The notes: generated from the letters alone by a model not told the origin. A stretch of DNA of 64,000 nucleotides from Mycobacterium sp. AT1 (GCF_002043095.1 NZ_MVOC01000005.1:124001-188000); one strand, 5' to 3'; counted from the first letter of the stretch, positions 43,888-52,355 are shown. Numbers and translations: made by a program.

Positions 43888-45303
43888 GTGACCCACCCCG
43901 ACGACACCCAGAGCTACACCCCGACCGCAGGCTGGCGCGAACTGCTCGGGCCGAAGAATCTTGGCGCGGCGACGGTGCTCGCCGGTGGCGTGGCGCTCTA
44001 CGCCACCAACGAGTTCCTCACCATCAGCCTGCTGCCGAGCACCGTCGCCGAGATCGGTGGTCAACGGCTGTACGCCTGGGTCACGACCGTCTATCTCGTC
44101 GCCTCGGTGGTGGCGGCGACCACGGTCAGTGCGGTCCTGACGAAGGTCGGCCCGCGATGGGCCTACCTCGGCGGCCTCGGCGTGTTCGGCGTCGGAAGCG
44201 TGTTGTGTGCCGTCGCACCCAGCATGGAGTTCCTTCTGCTCGGCCGGGTGGTGCAGGGCGCCGCGGGTGGGCTGCTAGCCGGCCTGGGCTACGCGGTCAT
44301 CAATTCCGCTCTGCCGCAGTCGTTGTGGACGAAGGCGTCGGCTCTGGTGTCTGCCATGTGGGGCGTCGGGACCTTGCTCGGACCGGCCGCGGGTGGACTG
44401 TTCGCTCAGTTCGGTTCGTGGCGTTGGGCATTCGGCCTGCTGGCGGTGCTGACCGCGGTGATGGCGGCGTTGGTCCCGTTCGCGCTGCCGGGCCGCACGG
44501 ACGGCGTCACCCGCCCCGCCGCCGACCGCATCCCGGTGTGGTCGTTGATGTTGCTCGGTGCGGCGGCCCTGGCGATCAGCGTCGCGGGCATCCCGCGCAA
44601 CCTCGCGCTGACGGGTGGCCTCCTCGCACTCGGCGTGGCCCTGGTGCTGGTGTTCCTCGTCGTGGACCGCAGGACTAGCGCTTCGGTGCTGCCGCCCATG
44701 GCTTTTCGGCCCGGTCCGCTGAAGTGGATCTACCTGACTCTCGGCGTGCTGATGGCCGCCACGATGGCGGACATGTACGTGCCGCTGTTCGGTCAGCGGC
44801 TGGCACACCTGGTGCCGGTGGCCGCAGGCTTCCTCAGTGTGTCGCTGGCCGTGGGGTGGACCATCAGCGAGATCACCAGTGCGTCGCTGACCAGGACCCG
44901 GCTCATCGTGACGGTCGTCGCGGGTGCGCCTTTGGTGATGGCGGCGGGCCTCGGCATCGCCGCGGTGAGTCAGTTCGAGGATGCCTCCGGCCTCTTGGTC
45001 GCGGTGTGGGTGGTCGCCTTGATGATCACCGGCGCGGGCATCGGCGTCGCCTGGCCGCACCTCTCCGCGTGGGCGATGGGCAGCAGCGACGACCCGGCGG
45101 AGGGCCGCACCGCGGCCGCTGCGATCAACACCGTCCAACTGATCTGCGGTTCGTTCGGCGCCGGGCTGGCCGGCGTCGTGGTCAACCTCACCGACCGCGG
45201 TGACGCGACCGCGGCCAGGTGGCTCTTCGCGGTGATGGCGCTGCTCGCGGCGTTCGGGTGCGTCGCGTCGTACCGGGCCAGCCGCGGCCGCGTCGCGTCC
45301 TAG
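43888..45303 (+). CDS. MFS drug-efflux transporter, DHA2-like (14 helices)
   Basis: 471 residues from GTG 43888. About 14 membrane helices. Motif A region LTKVGPRWAYLGGLGVFGVGS and motif C-like GTLLGPAAGGLFAQFGSWRWAF identify a drug:H+ antiporter. Matches Rv1634 in position, where a role in fluoroquinolone efflux has been reported. It is preceded by a MerR-type promoter, so expression is probably induced by a small molecule or redox signal through a regulator encoded elsewhere. Its stop overlaps that of the convergent MgtC-like gene. Confidence 0.88.
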   Translation: MTHPDDTQSYTPTAGWRELLGPKNLGAATVLAGGVALYATNEFLTISLLPSTVAEIGGQRLYAWVTTVYLVASVVAATTVSAVLTKVGPRWAYLGGLGVFGVGSVLCAVAPSMEFLLLGRVVQGAAGGLLAGLGYAVINSALPQSLWTKASALVSAMWGVGTLLGPAAGGLFAQFGSWRWAFGLLAVLTAVMAALVPFALPGRTDGVTRPAADRIPVWSLMLLGAAALAISVAGIPRNLALTGGLLALGVALVLVFLVVDRRTSASVLPPMAFRPGPLKWIYLTLGVLMAATMADMYVPLFGQRLAHLVPVAAGFLSVSLAVGWTISEITSASLTRTRLIVTVVAGAPLVMAAGLGIAAVSQFEDASGLLVAVWVVALMITGAGIGVAWPHLSAWAMGSSDDPAEGRTAAAAINTVQLICGSFGAGLAGVVVNLTDRGDATAARWLFAVMALLAAFGCVASYRASRGRVAS

Positions 45304-46004
45304 TCGCGGTCGTCGTCGAGCTGCCGGAGCGCGGTCACGCCGTCGATGCGGGCCAGCAGATTCGGCGCGTTGAGGATGCCGTTGCCCGACAGCGTCAGAA
45401 GCACTCCACCGGTCGGGTCCGACTCCAGCTCCGCGAGCTGCCAGTTGCGTCGCTCGCAGGCCTGCAACAGCGCCGACATGACGCCACGGTTCTCCTCGTA
45501 GGTGACGTGCACGCGGATCGACCCGCTGAGGCGGGCGGCCAACCGTTTGGCCACCGGCATGAACCCCAAGATGATGATGAAGTGCATGGCCGTGACGGTG
45601 CACGCGAGCAGCAAAAGCCCGGATCCGGCGGCCATGCCGATCGCCGCGGACTCCCACACCGCCGCGGCGGTAGTCAGCCCGTGGACGGAGCCGCGGCGGA
45701 AGATGATGATGCCGGCGCCGAGAAAGCCAATGCCCGAGACGATTTGAGCCGCGACGCGCGACGGGTCGACGACGACCAACCCGTCGACCAGGACGTCCTG
45801 GAAGCCGTACTTGCTGACCAGCAGGATGAGTGCCGCGGCGGTGCCAACGATGGTCTGCGTGCGCAGTCCCGCGGCTTTGCCCTGGATCTCACGTTCGAGG
45901 CCGATCAGCGCGGTCAGGCCGAAGGCCACGAACAATTCGACGATCTGACGGGTGCCTTGGCCCGGGCCGCCGAAGAACGGCGGATCGGCCAGCCAGAGAT
46001 GCAT
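45300..46004 (-). CDS. MgtC/SapB-family membrane protein
   Basis: ATG 46004 gives 234 residues. Five membrane helices with the family signature FGLTALIGLEREIQGKAAGLRTQTIVG and IVSGIGFLGAGIIIF. The last 80 residues form a soluble ACT-like domain (IRVHVTYEENRGVMSALLQACERRNW), as in MgtC. The family supports growth at low magnesium and acid survival in macrophages; the mechanism probably involves inhibition of ATP synthase or membrane-potential control. The gene is divergent from the DUF899 gene. Confidence 0.85.
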   Translation of the reverse strand: MHLWLADPPFFGGPGQGTRQIVELFVAFGLTALIGLEREIQGKAAGLRTQTIVGTAAALILLVSKYGFQDVLVDGLVVVDPSRVAAQIVSGIGFLGAGIIIFRRGSVHGLTTAAAVWESAAIGMAAGSGLLLLACTVTAMHFIIILGFMPVAKRLAARLSGSIRVHVTYEENRGVMSALLQACERRNWQLAELESDPTGGVLLTLSGNGILNAPNLLARIDGVTALRQLDDDRD

Positions 46005-46070
46005 GCCGACAAGGTATCGCGCGATACCCGCGCCGCGATGAGTCTTCGCGACTCGGCGGGTCGACACCCT

Positions 46071-46799
46071 ATGACCACGACTATTCCCACCGCCTACCCA
46101 GAGGTCGCCTCCCGTGCCGAGTGGCTGACCGCCCGTCGACGTCTGTTGGCCCGCGAGCGCGAGGTCACGCACCTTCGCGACGCGGTCAACGCCGAGCGGC
46201 GGCGAATGCCAATGGTCAAGGTGGACAAGGACTACGTCTTCGAGGGTCCGGACGGCGAGGTGCGTCTGGTCGACCTGTTCGACGGCCGACCCCAGCTGTA
46301 CGTCCACCACTTCATGTGGGTCGACGCCGAGGACCGAGGCTGCCCCAGCTGCAGCGCCTCCGCCGAGCTCTCGTTCACCGACGGCGATCGCGCACTGCTC
46401 GCGGGAAGGGGACTGACGTTGGCGTGCGTGTCCCGCGCGCCGTACGCGAGCATCGCCCGGTATCGCGACCAGCAGGGCTGGACGTTCCCGTGGTACTCCT
46501 CGCGTGACGGCGACTTCACCTACGACTTCCACGCGACGCTCGACCCGGCGCGCGCTCCGGTCGTCTACAACTACGAGCCCGTCGACGGGGACCTGCGCGG
46601 CGACGTGCCGGGAGCCAGCGTGTTCCTGCGCCGGGGCGACGAGGTGTTCCACACCTACTCGGCCTTCGCGCGCGGCCTCGAGCACACCTCCGTCGGCTAT
46701 CCCTTCCTGGACATGACGCCATACGGCCGCCAAGAGGAGTGGGAGGACTCGCCGGACGGCTGGCCGCGCGGGGGTGTGGCTGCCGGCCTGCCGCTCTAG
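46071..46799 (+). CDS. DUF899 thioredoxin-like protein
   Basis: 242 residues from ATG 46071. It has the DUF899 features: N-terminal EWLTARRRLLAREREVTHLRDAVNAERRRMPMVKVDKDYVFEG, then a thioredoxin-like core with CPSCSASAEL (C-x2-C) and VFHTYSAFARGLEHTSVGYPFLDMTPYGRQEEWEDSP. The family is predicted to be dithiol-disulfide oxidoreductase-like; no substrate is known. The gene is the last one before the tRNA-Cys insertion hot spot. Confidence 0.85.
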   Translation: MTTTIPTAYPEVASRAEWLTARRRLLAREREVTHLRDAVNAERRRMPMVKVDKDYVFEGPDGEVRLVDLFDGRPQLYVHHFMWVDAEDRGCPSCSASAELSFTDGDRALLAGRGLTLACVSRAPYASIARYRDQQGWTFPWYSSRDGDFTYDFHATLDPARAPVVYNYEPVDGDLRGDVPGASVFLRRGDEVFHTYSAFARGLEHTSVGYPFLDMTPYGRQEEWEDSPDGWPRGGVAAGLPL

Positions 46800-46859
46800 C
46801 GATCACGGCGATCCAAAGTCTTGGGTGCGCCGCGGCGCGCTGGCAAGGTCATGGACTAC

Positions 46860-46930
46860 GCGGGTGTGGCTGAGTGGCTAGGCACCGGCCTGCAAAGCCG
46901 TTTACACGGGTTCGAATCCCGTCATCCGCT
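46860..46930 (+). tRNA. tRNA-Cys (anticodon GCA), integration target
   Basis: Acceptor stem GCGGGTG/CATCCGC, D-loop AGTGGCTAGG, anticodon loop with GCA in CCGGCCTGCAAAGCCG, T-arm ACGGG-TTCGAAT-CCCGT and discriminator T73, expected for tRNA-Cys. CCA is not encoded. Its 3' 47 bases belong to the att repeat, so the intact gene has been restored by the integrated element. Confidence 0.93.
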
Positions 46931-46932
46931 CG
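46884..46932 (+). repeat. att copy 1 (attL): 3' end of tRNA-Cys
   Basis: 49 bases, from the anticodon stem through the tRNA end plus two bases, repeated exactly at 59111-59159 and for 44-47 bases at 61746-61792. This is the left boundary of the tandem elements. Confidence 0.92.
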
Positions 46933-46989
46933 ACATCGCCGCTGGCAGAGACGCTAATTAGCTGATCTAGCCAGCGGCGTTTGGCGTTC

Positions 46990-47010
46990 TTGGCGCTGGC
47001 GTGGCGCTGG
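46990..47010 (+). repeat. Left arm-type doublet of element 1
   Basis: TTGGCGCTGG, C, GTGGCGCTGG: two copies of TGGCGCT at 11-bp spacing, 58 bp inside attL. A matching doublet lies near the right end (58964-58984). Confidence 0.5.
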
Positions 47011-47047
47011 CCCTGCGACACACCGACCCTGAAACGGTTTGCTGGAA

Positions 47048-47070
47048 CTGTCGGTGCTCGTCGCTACGAT
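47048..47070 (+). promoter_or_regulatory. PafBC-type DNA-damage promoter in element 1
   Basis: CTGTCGGTG (47048-47056), eight bases, TACGAT (47065-47070) match TTGTCRGTG-N8-TAnnnT with only the first base different. The start would be about 47077, directly at ATG 47078 (leaderless). The same arrangement occurs before uvrB. Confidence 0.7.
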
Positions 47071-47077
47071 TCCTGCA

Positions 47078-48301
47078 ATGGGCACTTTGGACGATTTTTT
47101 CGAGCAACACAACTTGTGGACTGTTCTCGAAACCATGGACAGCTTGCTGAAACAACTGCGGCCCGCGAAGGACGTCGACCAGCTTCGATCGGTTGCGCGC
47201 TTGAGAACCGTATCCGCCCTTCTTCGCGAACATCAGCAAAAAGGCATGCATGAGTTTTACGCGGCGAGCATGTTGGACAACGCGCGATCACTTATTGCCG
47301 ATCAAGTAATTCCAAACCTCAATCAATTCATGAGCAACCCCGACATATATGTCGGGCACTTAGCAGCCGCTGCTGCGAACGCTGACACGCTCTTGGCGTA
47401 CATCGGTCAGTGGCCAGCGATCCCTCCAGGCGCACAAGCCAACGCGGCAGGACGAGCTTTTAGCGATTACCGCAAGGAAGCCGAATCCGCCATCGAGGAG
47501 TTGACTTCAAACAATTCCTCCTTGTTGCAGATGCAAAACAACCTTGAAGCGCACATCACTGATATGCAGAATGATCTAGCAATTCTCGAGCACCGCTTTA
47601 TGGATTCACTGCAGGCGCGAGAGAATGAGTATGTCGAAACGCTAAAGAATGTCCAATCGTTAGGCGAAGAGGCGTTTGACAAAGCCATTGATCAAGAAAT
47701 CGAAAAACGCCAGAAACAACTAGAACAGTACGTAGTCAAAGCCGAATTGTTCCGGGACCAAACCCGAATCTTTCGTGATGAAGCCGAAGAAATGGCAGAA
47801 TCAACCAAAGACGCCGCCGACTGGCTCGCCCAACGCGCGGTAGCCACCGATTTCGGAATGCAGGCGCGCCGAAAGTCTTTCGCGGCGTGGGTCTATGACG
47901 TGCTAGGGGCGGCTGTAATCGGCACACCGCTGTTCTTCGTACTTAAGCACTTTCTTGACACCCAGGGCGCGGACGGGACCGTTGCTTTGAGCCTTACGCG
48001 GCTCAGCATAATTTTCGGTGCTGTTATTTTGGGCGGCTACCTGTTCAGTCGAGGCGCCACGAATCACCGGCAGGCTCGGGTCAGCAAGAGCGCCGACATT
48101 CGGCTTCGTACGGTTGAAGCGTTCATCTCAAAATTGGAACCGAGCGAGCAGGACCGAATCCGCCAAGGTATGGCCCGGAACATCTATTTGAACGGCAGAC
48201 TCGCCGATGACGAACCGGATAGTCCAAACCCCTTCGCGCGACTAATTGACCGAGTCGCTGATGGCGCGAAGGAGACAAAGAGCGACGAACCGGCACCCTA
48301 A
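47078..48301 (+). CDS. Uncharacterised coiled-coil protein with two membrane helices (element 1 accessory gene)
   Basis: ATG 47078 gives 407 residues; it lies directly behind a PafBC-like promoter. Residues 1-130 are helical and soluble. About 130-245 form a long coiled coil (DYRKEAESAIEELTSNNSS onward through EIEKRQKQLEQYVVKAELFRDQ). Two membrane helices follow (about 275-300 AWVYDVLGAAVIGTPLFFVLKHFL and 315-335), then a cytoplasmic helical tail. No enzyme motif. Base composition is lower in G+C than the host, so it is a recent acquisition. It is the only element gene on the plus strand and its stop overlaps the integrase stop. A damage-induced membrane-acting role (for example defence or abortive infection) is speculative. 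Confidence 0.7.
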   Translation: MGTLDDFFEQHNLWTVLETMDSLLKQLRPAKDVDQLRSVARLRTVSALLREHQQKGMHEFYAASMLDNARSLIADQVIPNLNQFMSNPDIYVGHLAAAAANADTLLAYIGQWPAIPPGAQANAAGRAFSDYRKEAESAIEELTSNNSSLLQMQNNLEAHITDMQNDLAILEHRFMDSLQARENEYVETLKNVQSLGEEAFDKAIDQEIEKRQKQLEQYVVKAELFRDQTRIFRDEAEEMAESTKDAADWLAQRAVATDFGMQARRKSFAAWVYDVLGAAVIGTPLFFVLKHFLDTQGADGTVALSLTRLSIIFGAVILGGYLFSRGATNHRQARVSKSADIRLRTVEAFISKLEPSEQDRIRQGMARNIYLNGRLADDEPDSPNPFARLIDRVADGAKETKSDEPAP

Positions 48302-49755
48302 CCGCGACGACGCAACCGCACCACGTTCGTCGTGTCGGTCGGTGTGCTCATCGCTTCGAGCGCGGCCATCGAATCGGCGTGATCGGAGTCGAACAGGTGC
48401 GCGTAGACCGCCAGGGTGGTCGTCACGCGGCTGTGGCCCATGAAACGCGAAATGTCGAGCGGTGCGATCCCGGCCGCAACGCACAAACTCGCATACGTGT
48501 GGCGTAGCGCGTGAAACTTCAGACCAGGCGGTAGCAGCGGCGCGGCATCCGGGGCCGACTGATCGGTCGAACCGGCGAGGCGGTTCGCGCGCAGCACCGA
48601 TGGGCGAAACACTGATTTGTAGAACGTCATGTGGCGAAGAGGCTGTGACCAATCGAGTTCTAGCCTTTGCGCGGCATGGTCGACCGACAATCCCGCCAGC
48701 GTGCGCGCCTGGCGCTGCGCGACGATCCGCCAGTGCTCGGGATCGCGCCGCGAACTAGTGGTGGCCGACGACGCCTCCGAGCCGTTTGGCGACGGGGGAT
48801 CGATGGCAGTCAGGCGCACATTCGGAAACAGCGGCGCAGAGGGATCATCACCGCGCGGGTGATCTGCGATGAAATCGCGCAACAACGCAGTCGTTGCCGA
48901 CGTCAACGGGACGCGACGCCGCGAACCCTTCGTTTTCGGCGTGTCGTAGGTCAGCGCGCCATCGGCGGAAATGACGGTTCGTTGCACGTGCAGCGCACCT
49001 GGTTTGGCCGGTGCGTTGGGATTGATTGCAAGCGGCGGTAGCTCGATGTCACCGATCTGCAAACCCGCCAGTTCGGCCGCTCTCAGACCCGACCACGCGG
49101 CGGTTGCGACCAACGCCGAACACGGCCAGGGCGTCGCGTCGACCAACGCCGCGACTTGGGCAGCAGTCAGATACATGTCGGGATCGTCGGCAACACCAGG
49201 AGTGCCACCGGAGACGCTTCGCTCGGTGGGCAGCTTTACGTGATCAGCCGGGTTGACGATGATTCGGTCATCGGCCACGGCTTGGGCCAACACCTGTTTG
49301 AGCACGTAGTAGTGATGGCGAACCGTCGATGCCGACTTTCCGGCGTCGGTGAGCTTTCCGACCCACTCGGCGATGTCGGCGCGGCTGATGTCGTTGACGG
49401 CGCGCGAACCGAAAACAGCATCGATACCCAACGCGCGCATGTCGCGGTTGCGCTCGGCAGCAGGAGTGAGCATTTCCCGATATCCCGCCAGGGTGCGGGG
49501 TTTGAGGTCGTGGCGGGTGGCGAGCCAGTGCGCGGCGACGACGGCGAAGGTTTCGGCACCGCGTTCGCGAAGGCTGGCGGGGGATTGCCCTTTCGCCAGA
49601 AGCGTTTTCACAGCGTCGAGCTTGTCTTCGGCCAACTCGCGGGTGTTGAAGGTTTCGGTGTGGCGGCGACCGTCTTCGGTCCACACCGCCTGATAGCGGC
49701 GGATCGGTCGGCCGCGCGAATCGCGGCGCTTGGATTCACGCAAACGGACGTACAT
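48298..49755 (-). CDS. Tyrosine-family site-specific integrase
   Basis: 485 residues. N-terminal arm-binding domain (1-60, AVWTEDGRRHTETFNTRELAEDKL), core-binding SAM-like domain (about 75-180) and catalytic domain with the first Arg in WSGLRAAELAGL, Lys in TPKTKGSRR, HALRHTYAS (HxxR) and nucleophile Y451 in MGHSRVTTTLAVYAHL. A long insertion (about 300-380) separates the catalytic boxes. It should recombine attP with the tRNA-Cys 3' end. Its gene lies 1.4 kb from attL, separated from the att site by the accessory gene; the excisionase may be one of the small upstream genes. Confidence 0.93.
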   Translation of the reverse strand: MYVRLRESKRRDSRGRPIRRYQAVWTEDGRRHTETFNTRELAEDKLDAVKTLLAKGQSPASLRERGAETFAVVAAHWLATRHDLKPRTLAGYREMLTPAAERNRDMRALGIDAVFGSRAVNDISRADIAEWVGKLTDAGKSASTVRHHYYVLKQVLAQAVADDRIIVNPADHVKLPTERSVSGGTPGVADDPDMYLTAAQVAALVDATPWPCSALVATAAWSGLRAAELAGLQIGDIELPPLAINPNAPAKPGALHVQRTVISADGALTYDTPKTKGSRRRVPLTSATTALLRDFIADHPRGDDPSAPLFPNVRLTAIDPPSPNGSEASSATTSSRRDPEHWRIVAQRQARTLAGLSVDHAAQRLELDWSQPLRHMTFYKSVFRPSVLRANRLAGSTDQSAPDAAPLLPPGLKFHALRHTYASLCVAAGIAPLDISRFMGHSRVTTTLAVYAHLFDSDHADSMAALEAMSTPTDTTNVVRLRRRG

Positions 49756-49758
49756 CGG

Positions 49759-50430
49759 TCAGCCCTCCGAATCGTTCAACGGTCCTGGCATGTCGGCCAT
49801 GCCGTCGCAGGTCGGTGGAAGTTCGAAACCCCATCGCACGGCGCGCGCTAGGCAATCGACGAATTGCTCTATGAGTTCAGCTCGTAACTCTTTGGGCTTC
49901 CAGCGAAAAGCGCCGGGATGCGTCGGAAACAACAGGTCGGGTTCATCGGCGCTCGGCGGTGTCATGCCAGCCACCGAAACCAGGGGCCAATCAAGCCGAC
50001 GTGCTTTGGGATAAGCCGTGTCCAGCACGTCGCGGGCGTCTTCGCCCAAACCGATGATCAGTCGCGGTTGCACGATGGCTAGTTCCTCAGCCAAGTAAGG
50101 CTTGCAGTTGTCGATCTCAGAGGGGAGAGACGGGCGGTTTTTCGGTGGGTGGCAATGCACCACGTTGGTGATGTAGAGGTCGACCTTGCGCCTATCGGCT
50201 TGGTCGAACGCGCGATTTAACAGCGCTCCGGTTCCGCCGTAGAACGGTTCCTGCTTGGCCATGCATGGCCCGCAAAGGCTCTGCCCAACGATCACGACCG
50301 GCGACCGGACGGAACCGAACCCGGGCGCAGATTGTGTCTCGCCTTTGACGTTCATCCCGTCGCACAGCGTGCACGTCCTGATGCGAGCCGCCAGATCGTC
50401 GTGGAGCCGCTGCTTTTCTTCGATCCTCAT
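49759..50430 (-). CDS. Uracil-DNA glycosylase superfamily protein (family 4-like, Fe-S)
   Basis: 223 residues. C20-x2-C23, C93 and C109 (C-x15-C) supply four cysteines for a [4Fe-4S] cluster as in family 4 UDGs. The motif VGQSLCGPCMAKQEPFYGGTGALLNRAF occupies the position of the catalytic GExPG...G-PFVG region, but with the usual glutamate replaced by Gln (VGQS), so activity may differ. A second box is FPTHPGAFRW. It overlaps the serine recombinase gene by 4 bp. Phage-borne UDG-like proteins can repair, or protect uracil-containing or modified DNA; the role here is unknown. Confidence 0.75.
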   Translation of the reverse strand: MRIEEKQRLHDDLAARIRTCTLCDGMNVKGETQSAPGFGSVRSPVVIVGQSLCGPCMAKQEPFYGGTGALLNRAFDQADRRKVDLYITNVVHCHPPKNRPSLPSEIDNCKPYLAEELAIVQPRLIIGLGEDARDVLDTAYPKARRLDWPLVSVAGMTPPSADEPDLLFPTHPGAFRWKPKELRAELIEQFVDCLARAVRWGFELPPTCDGMADMPGPLNDSEG

Positions 50431-51044
50431 TTGCTGTCCGTCTCGTCGGTCTCGACACTCGCAATGACGCGATAGACCGTTGCACGGCTCACGCCGAGAG
50501 CTGAGGCGATCGTCGGAACTGGCTCACCGGCCGCGCGCATCCGAACGGCCAACGCGGCTTTGTCGGCATCGAGCGCTTTCGGTCGCCCTAGCGGCTGATC
50601 GCGAACCCGTCGAGCGTCCCGCGCTGCGGCTCGGCGTTCCCGACCCAATTCAAGTTCCAGCTCGGCCAGCGATGCGAGCACACCAGCCACCATGCGCCCG
50701 GTGGCGTTCGAAGTGTCGATGCCTTCGCGCAGTGATCGCAGAACTATGCCGCGTTCGCCCAACTCTCGAATCGTCAGCATGACCTCGGCAGCGTCTCGGC
50801 CAAGACGGTCGATTCCGGTGACGATGATCGTGTCGCCTTCGCGCGCATAGTCGAGAACAGCCGCGAAACCGGGCCGCGCAGTACGCCGCGATGCGCCAGA
50901 GAGCTTGTCGCGATAGATGCGTTCATCGTCAACGCCAGCATCAGCCAAGGCGTCGATTTGAGCGTCGAGCGATTGGCCGGTGGTGCTGACCCTGGCATAG
51001 CCAAGCAGCGCACCGGTCGTCGCTGGTGCAGCGGTTGGGGTCAT
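50427..51044 (-). CDS. Small serine recombinase (resolvase/invertase type)
   Basis: 205 residues. Catalytic S20 in GYARVSTTGQSLDAQ, the DRLGRD motif, an arm helix and a C-terminal helix-turn-helix (about 165-195, PVPTIASALGVSRATVYRVIAS). Standard size for a resolvase/invertase; it lacks the large extra domains of serine integrases. Its presence beside a tyrosine integrase suggests resolution of multimers or inversion, not integration. I found no obvious res site by eye. Confidence 0.88.
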   Translation of the reverse strand: MTPTAAPATTGALLGYARVSTTGQSLDAQIDALADAGVDDERIYRDKLSGASRRTARPGFAAVLDYAREGDTIIVTGIDRLGRDAAEVMLTIRELGERGIVLRSLREGIDTSNATGRMVAGVLASLAELELELGRERRAAARDARRVRDQPLGRPKALDADKAALAVRMRAAGEPVPTIASALGVSRATVYRVIASVETDETDSK

Positions 51045-51169
51045 GTCCTCACCGTATCAAAAATCGAAGTGGACTGAGATATGAAACACCTGTTTTGAGT
51101 CATCTTCTGAGACACTGCGACCAGCCTTTCCGATGCGCGACAGGACACCTCGCGAACCGTCTCAAATCT

Positions 51170-52081
51170 TTACTTCTGAGAACGACCAGGCGGCAACGCC
51201 CGTCGCGCCGGGTGGATCACTGCGCGGCCATCTGATCGGCGCTCGTCGTGGGCGCGTTGGGCCTGGCGGGCGCGCAGCTCGGCCATCAGCTCGTTGCCCT
51301 GCTCGACCGTGACGGCTTGATCCATCGGCCCGCCAGGGCGGGTAGGGGACAGCGGCACCGGCGACCCGTACGCGTCTGGGGAATGTTCGTAGTCGGCCGG
51401 TGTGAAGGGTTGGGCTGACTCCCTGACATCGACCACGATTGCGTCGACAATGCCGTCGTCGTCGCGGCTGTGTTGTGCGCGAAGTCGCTCGGCGAGGTCT
51501 CGATGGCGATCAGCGTTGGCGTGAGCTTCGGCTCGATCGCGCGCGGCCAGATTCGCCAAGGCGGTCGACACGTCGGATTGGTCGTCTTCGACACCGCTGC
51601 TCGCCCGAAACGCCGCGCGGCTGGTCACTTCGAGCTGAGTCGACAAACCTTCCAATATTTGTTCTGACGGCGTTTGGCTGACTTCGATGTCGATCGCCGT
51701 ACGCGCGTTGAGTCCTGCGCGGTCGAGCAGTTGTAGCGTTGCGCGCAAACGGATTTCGGCGGTCTCTCTCTTGTCGAAGGCGAGTTTTACCAACTGCGCT
51801 GCGGCTGGGTCGGCGCTTTCGGCGATGCGACGTTTCGCGGCCTCGATTGATTTTTTCGCCTTTCCGCCGTGCGATCCGCATACTCGTTGGCCCTTCATCG
51901 CGGCCTTGCAGCACCGCTCGCCTGAACCATCGGAGTGCCGCGCCTTGCATCGCCGCGCTTGCACCTCGGGCGGTCTGGTCGCCCACCACGCCTCCGACCA
52001 CTTGACCAAGGGTCGGGTTGTCGATGGGTCATTCTGGTCGTCACCATCGCGCTCGATGGCGGCCTCGGGCGTCTCGGTCAT
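51170..52081 (-). CDS. Phage protein with CxxC/HGG zinc motif (possible small terminase/packaging protein)
   Basis: 303 residues. Residues about 40-72 contain a cysteine-rich motif ending CGSHGGKAKK (CKARHSDGSGERCCKAAMKGQRVC just before), common in actinophage proteins near packaging genes. Helical region about 75-125 follows, then a long polar, alanine-rich and disordered C-terminus. No ATPase motif, so it is not a large terminase. It may bind DNA as a small terminase-like or regulatory protein. Lies between the recombinase and the replication gene, all transcribed leftward. Confidence 0.45.
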   Translation of the reverse strand: MTETPEAAIERDGDDQNDPSTTRPLVKWSEAWWATRPPEVQARRCKARHSDGSGERCCKAAMKGQRVCGSHGGKAKKSIEAAKRRIAESADPAAAQLVKLAFDKRETAEIRLRATLQLLDRAGLNARTAIDIEVSQTPSEQILEGLSTQLEVTSRAAFRASSGVEDDQSDVSTALANLAARDRAEAHANADRHRDLAERLRAQHSRDDDGIVDAIVVDVRESAQPFTPADYEHSPDAYGSPVPLSPTRPGGPMDQAVTVEQGNELMAELRARQAQRAHDERRSDGRAVIHPARRALPPGRSQK

Positions 52082-52137
52082 CGTCGTTCCCTTCTAGATG
52101 TTTGCTTGCTAGACCTGGGTTCTGCGCCCTGGTCGAA

Positions 52138-52297
52138 GCGAAGGGTGGAACGGTGGAACGTTCCACCCTTCGCGAATGACACTCGCGGCGAAAGGTCCAT
52201 ATAGACCGTCAAGAGATACACACCACCAGGGTTTTTACGTCGGTCGCCCGGTCGCGCTCTCAAAGAATGGGTGGAACAGTTCCACCGTTCCACCCAT
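52138..52297. repeat. Mirrored GTGGAAC repeat clusters (candidate replication origin)
   Basis: Two clusters of three 7-mers each: GTGGAAC, GTGGAAC, GTTCCAC at 52145-52166 and GTGGAAC, GTTCCAC, GTTCCAC at 52271-52293, arranged as mirror images. The left cluster is embedded in a 15-bp inverted repeat (GCGAAGGGTGGAACG, 6-base loop), the right in an 11-bp one (ATGGGTGGAAC). Between them are about 100 bp that include AT-rich stretches. It lies just downstream of the primase-polymerase gene, where a satellite origin would be expected. Confidence 0.6.
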
Positions 52298-52355
52298 CGA
52301 CCACGCGGTATTGCTCCACTCAATCGATGTTTGCTGAGGTGGCTTGCGGTGGGGT

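Noticed and set aside
47039..47077. GTG start for the element 1 accessory gene 13 codons upstream of ATG 47078
   Set aside because: The extension would be encoded by the predicted promoter itself, and the leaderless ATG fits the promoter spacing.
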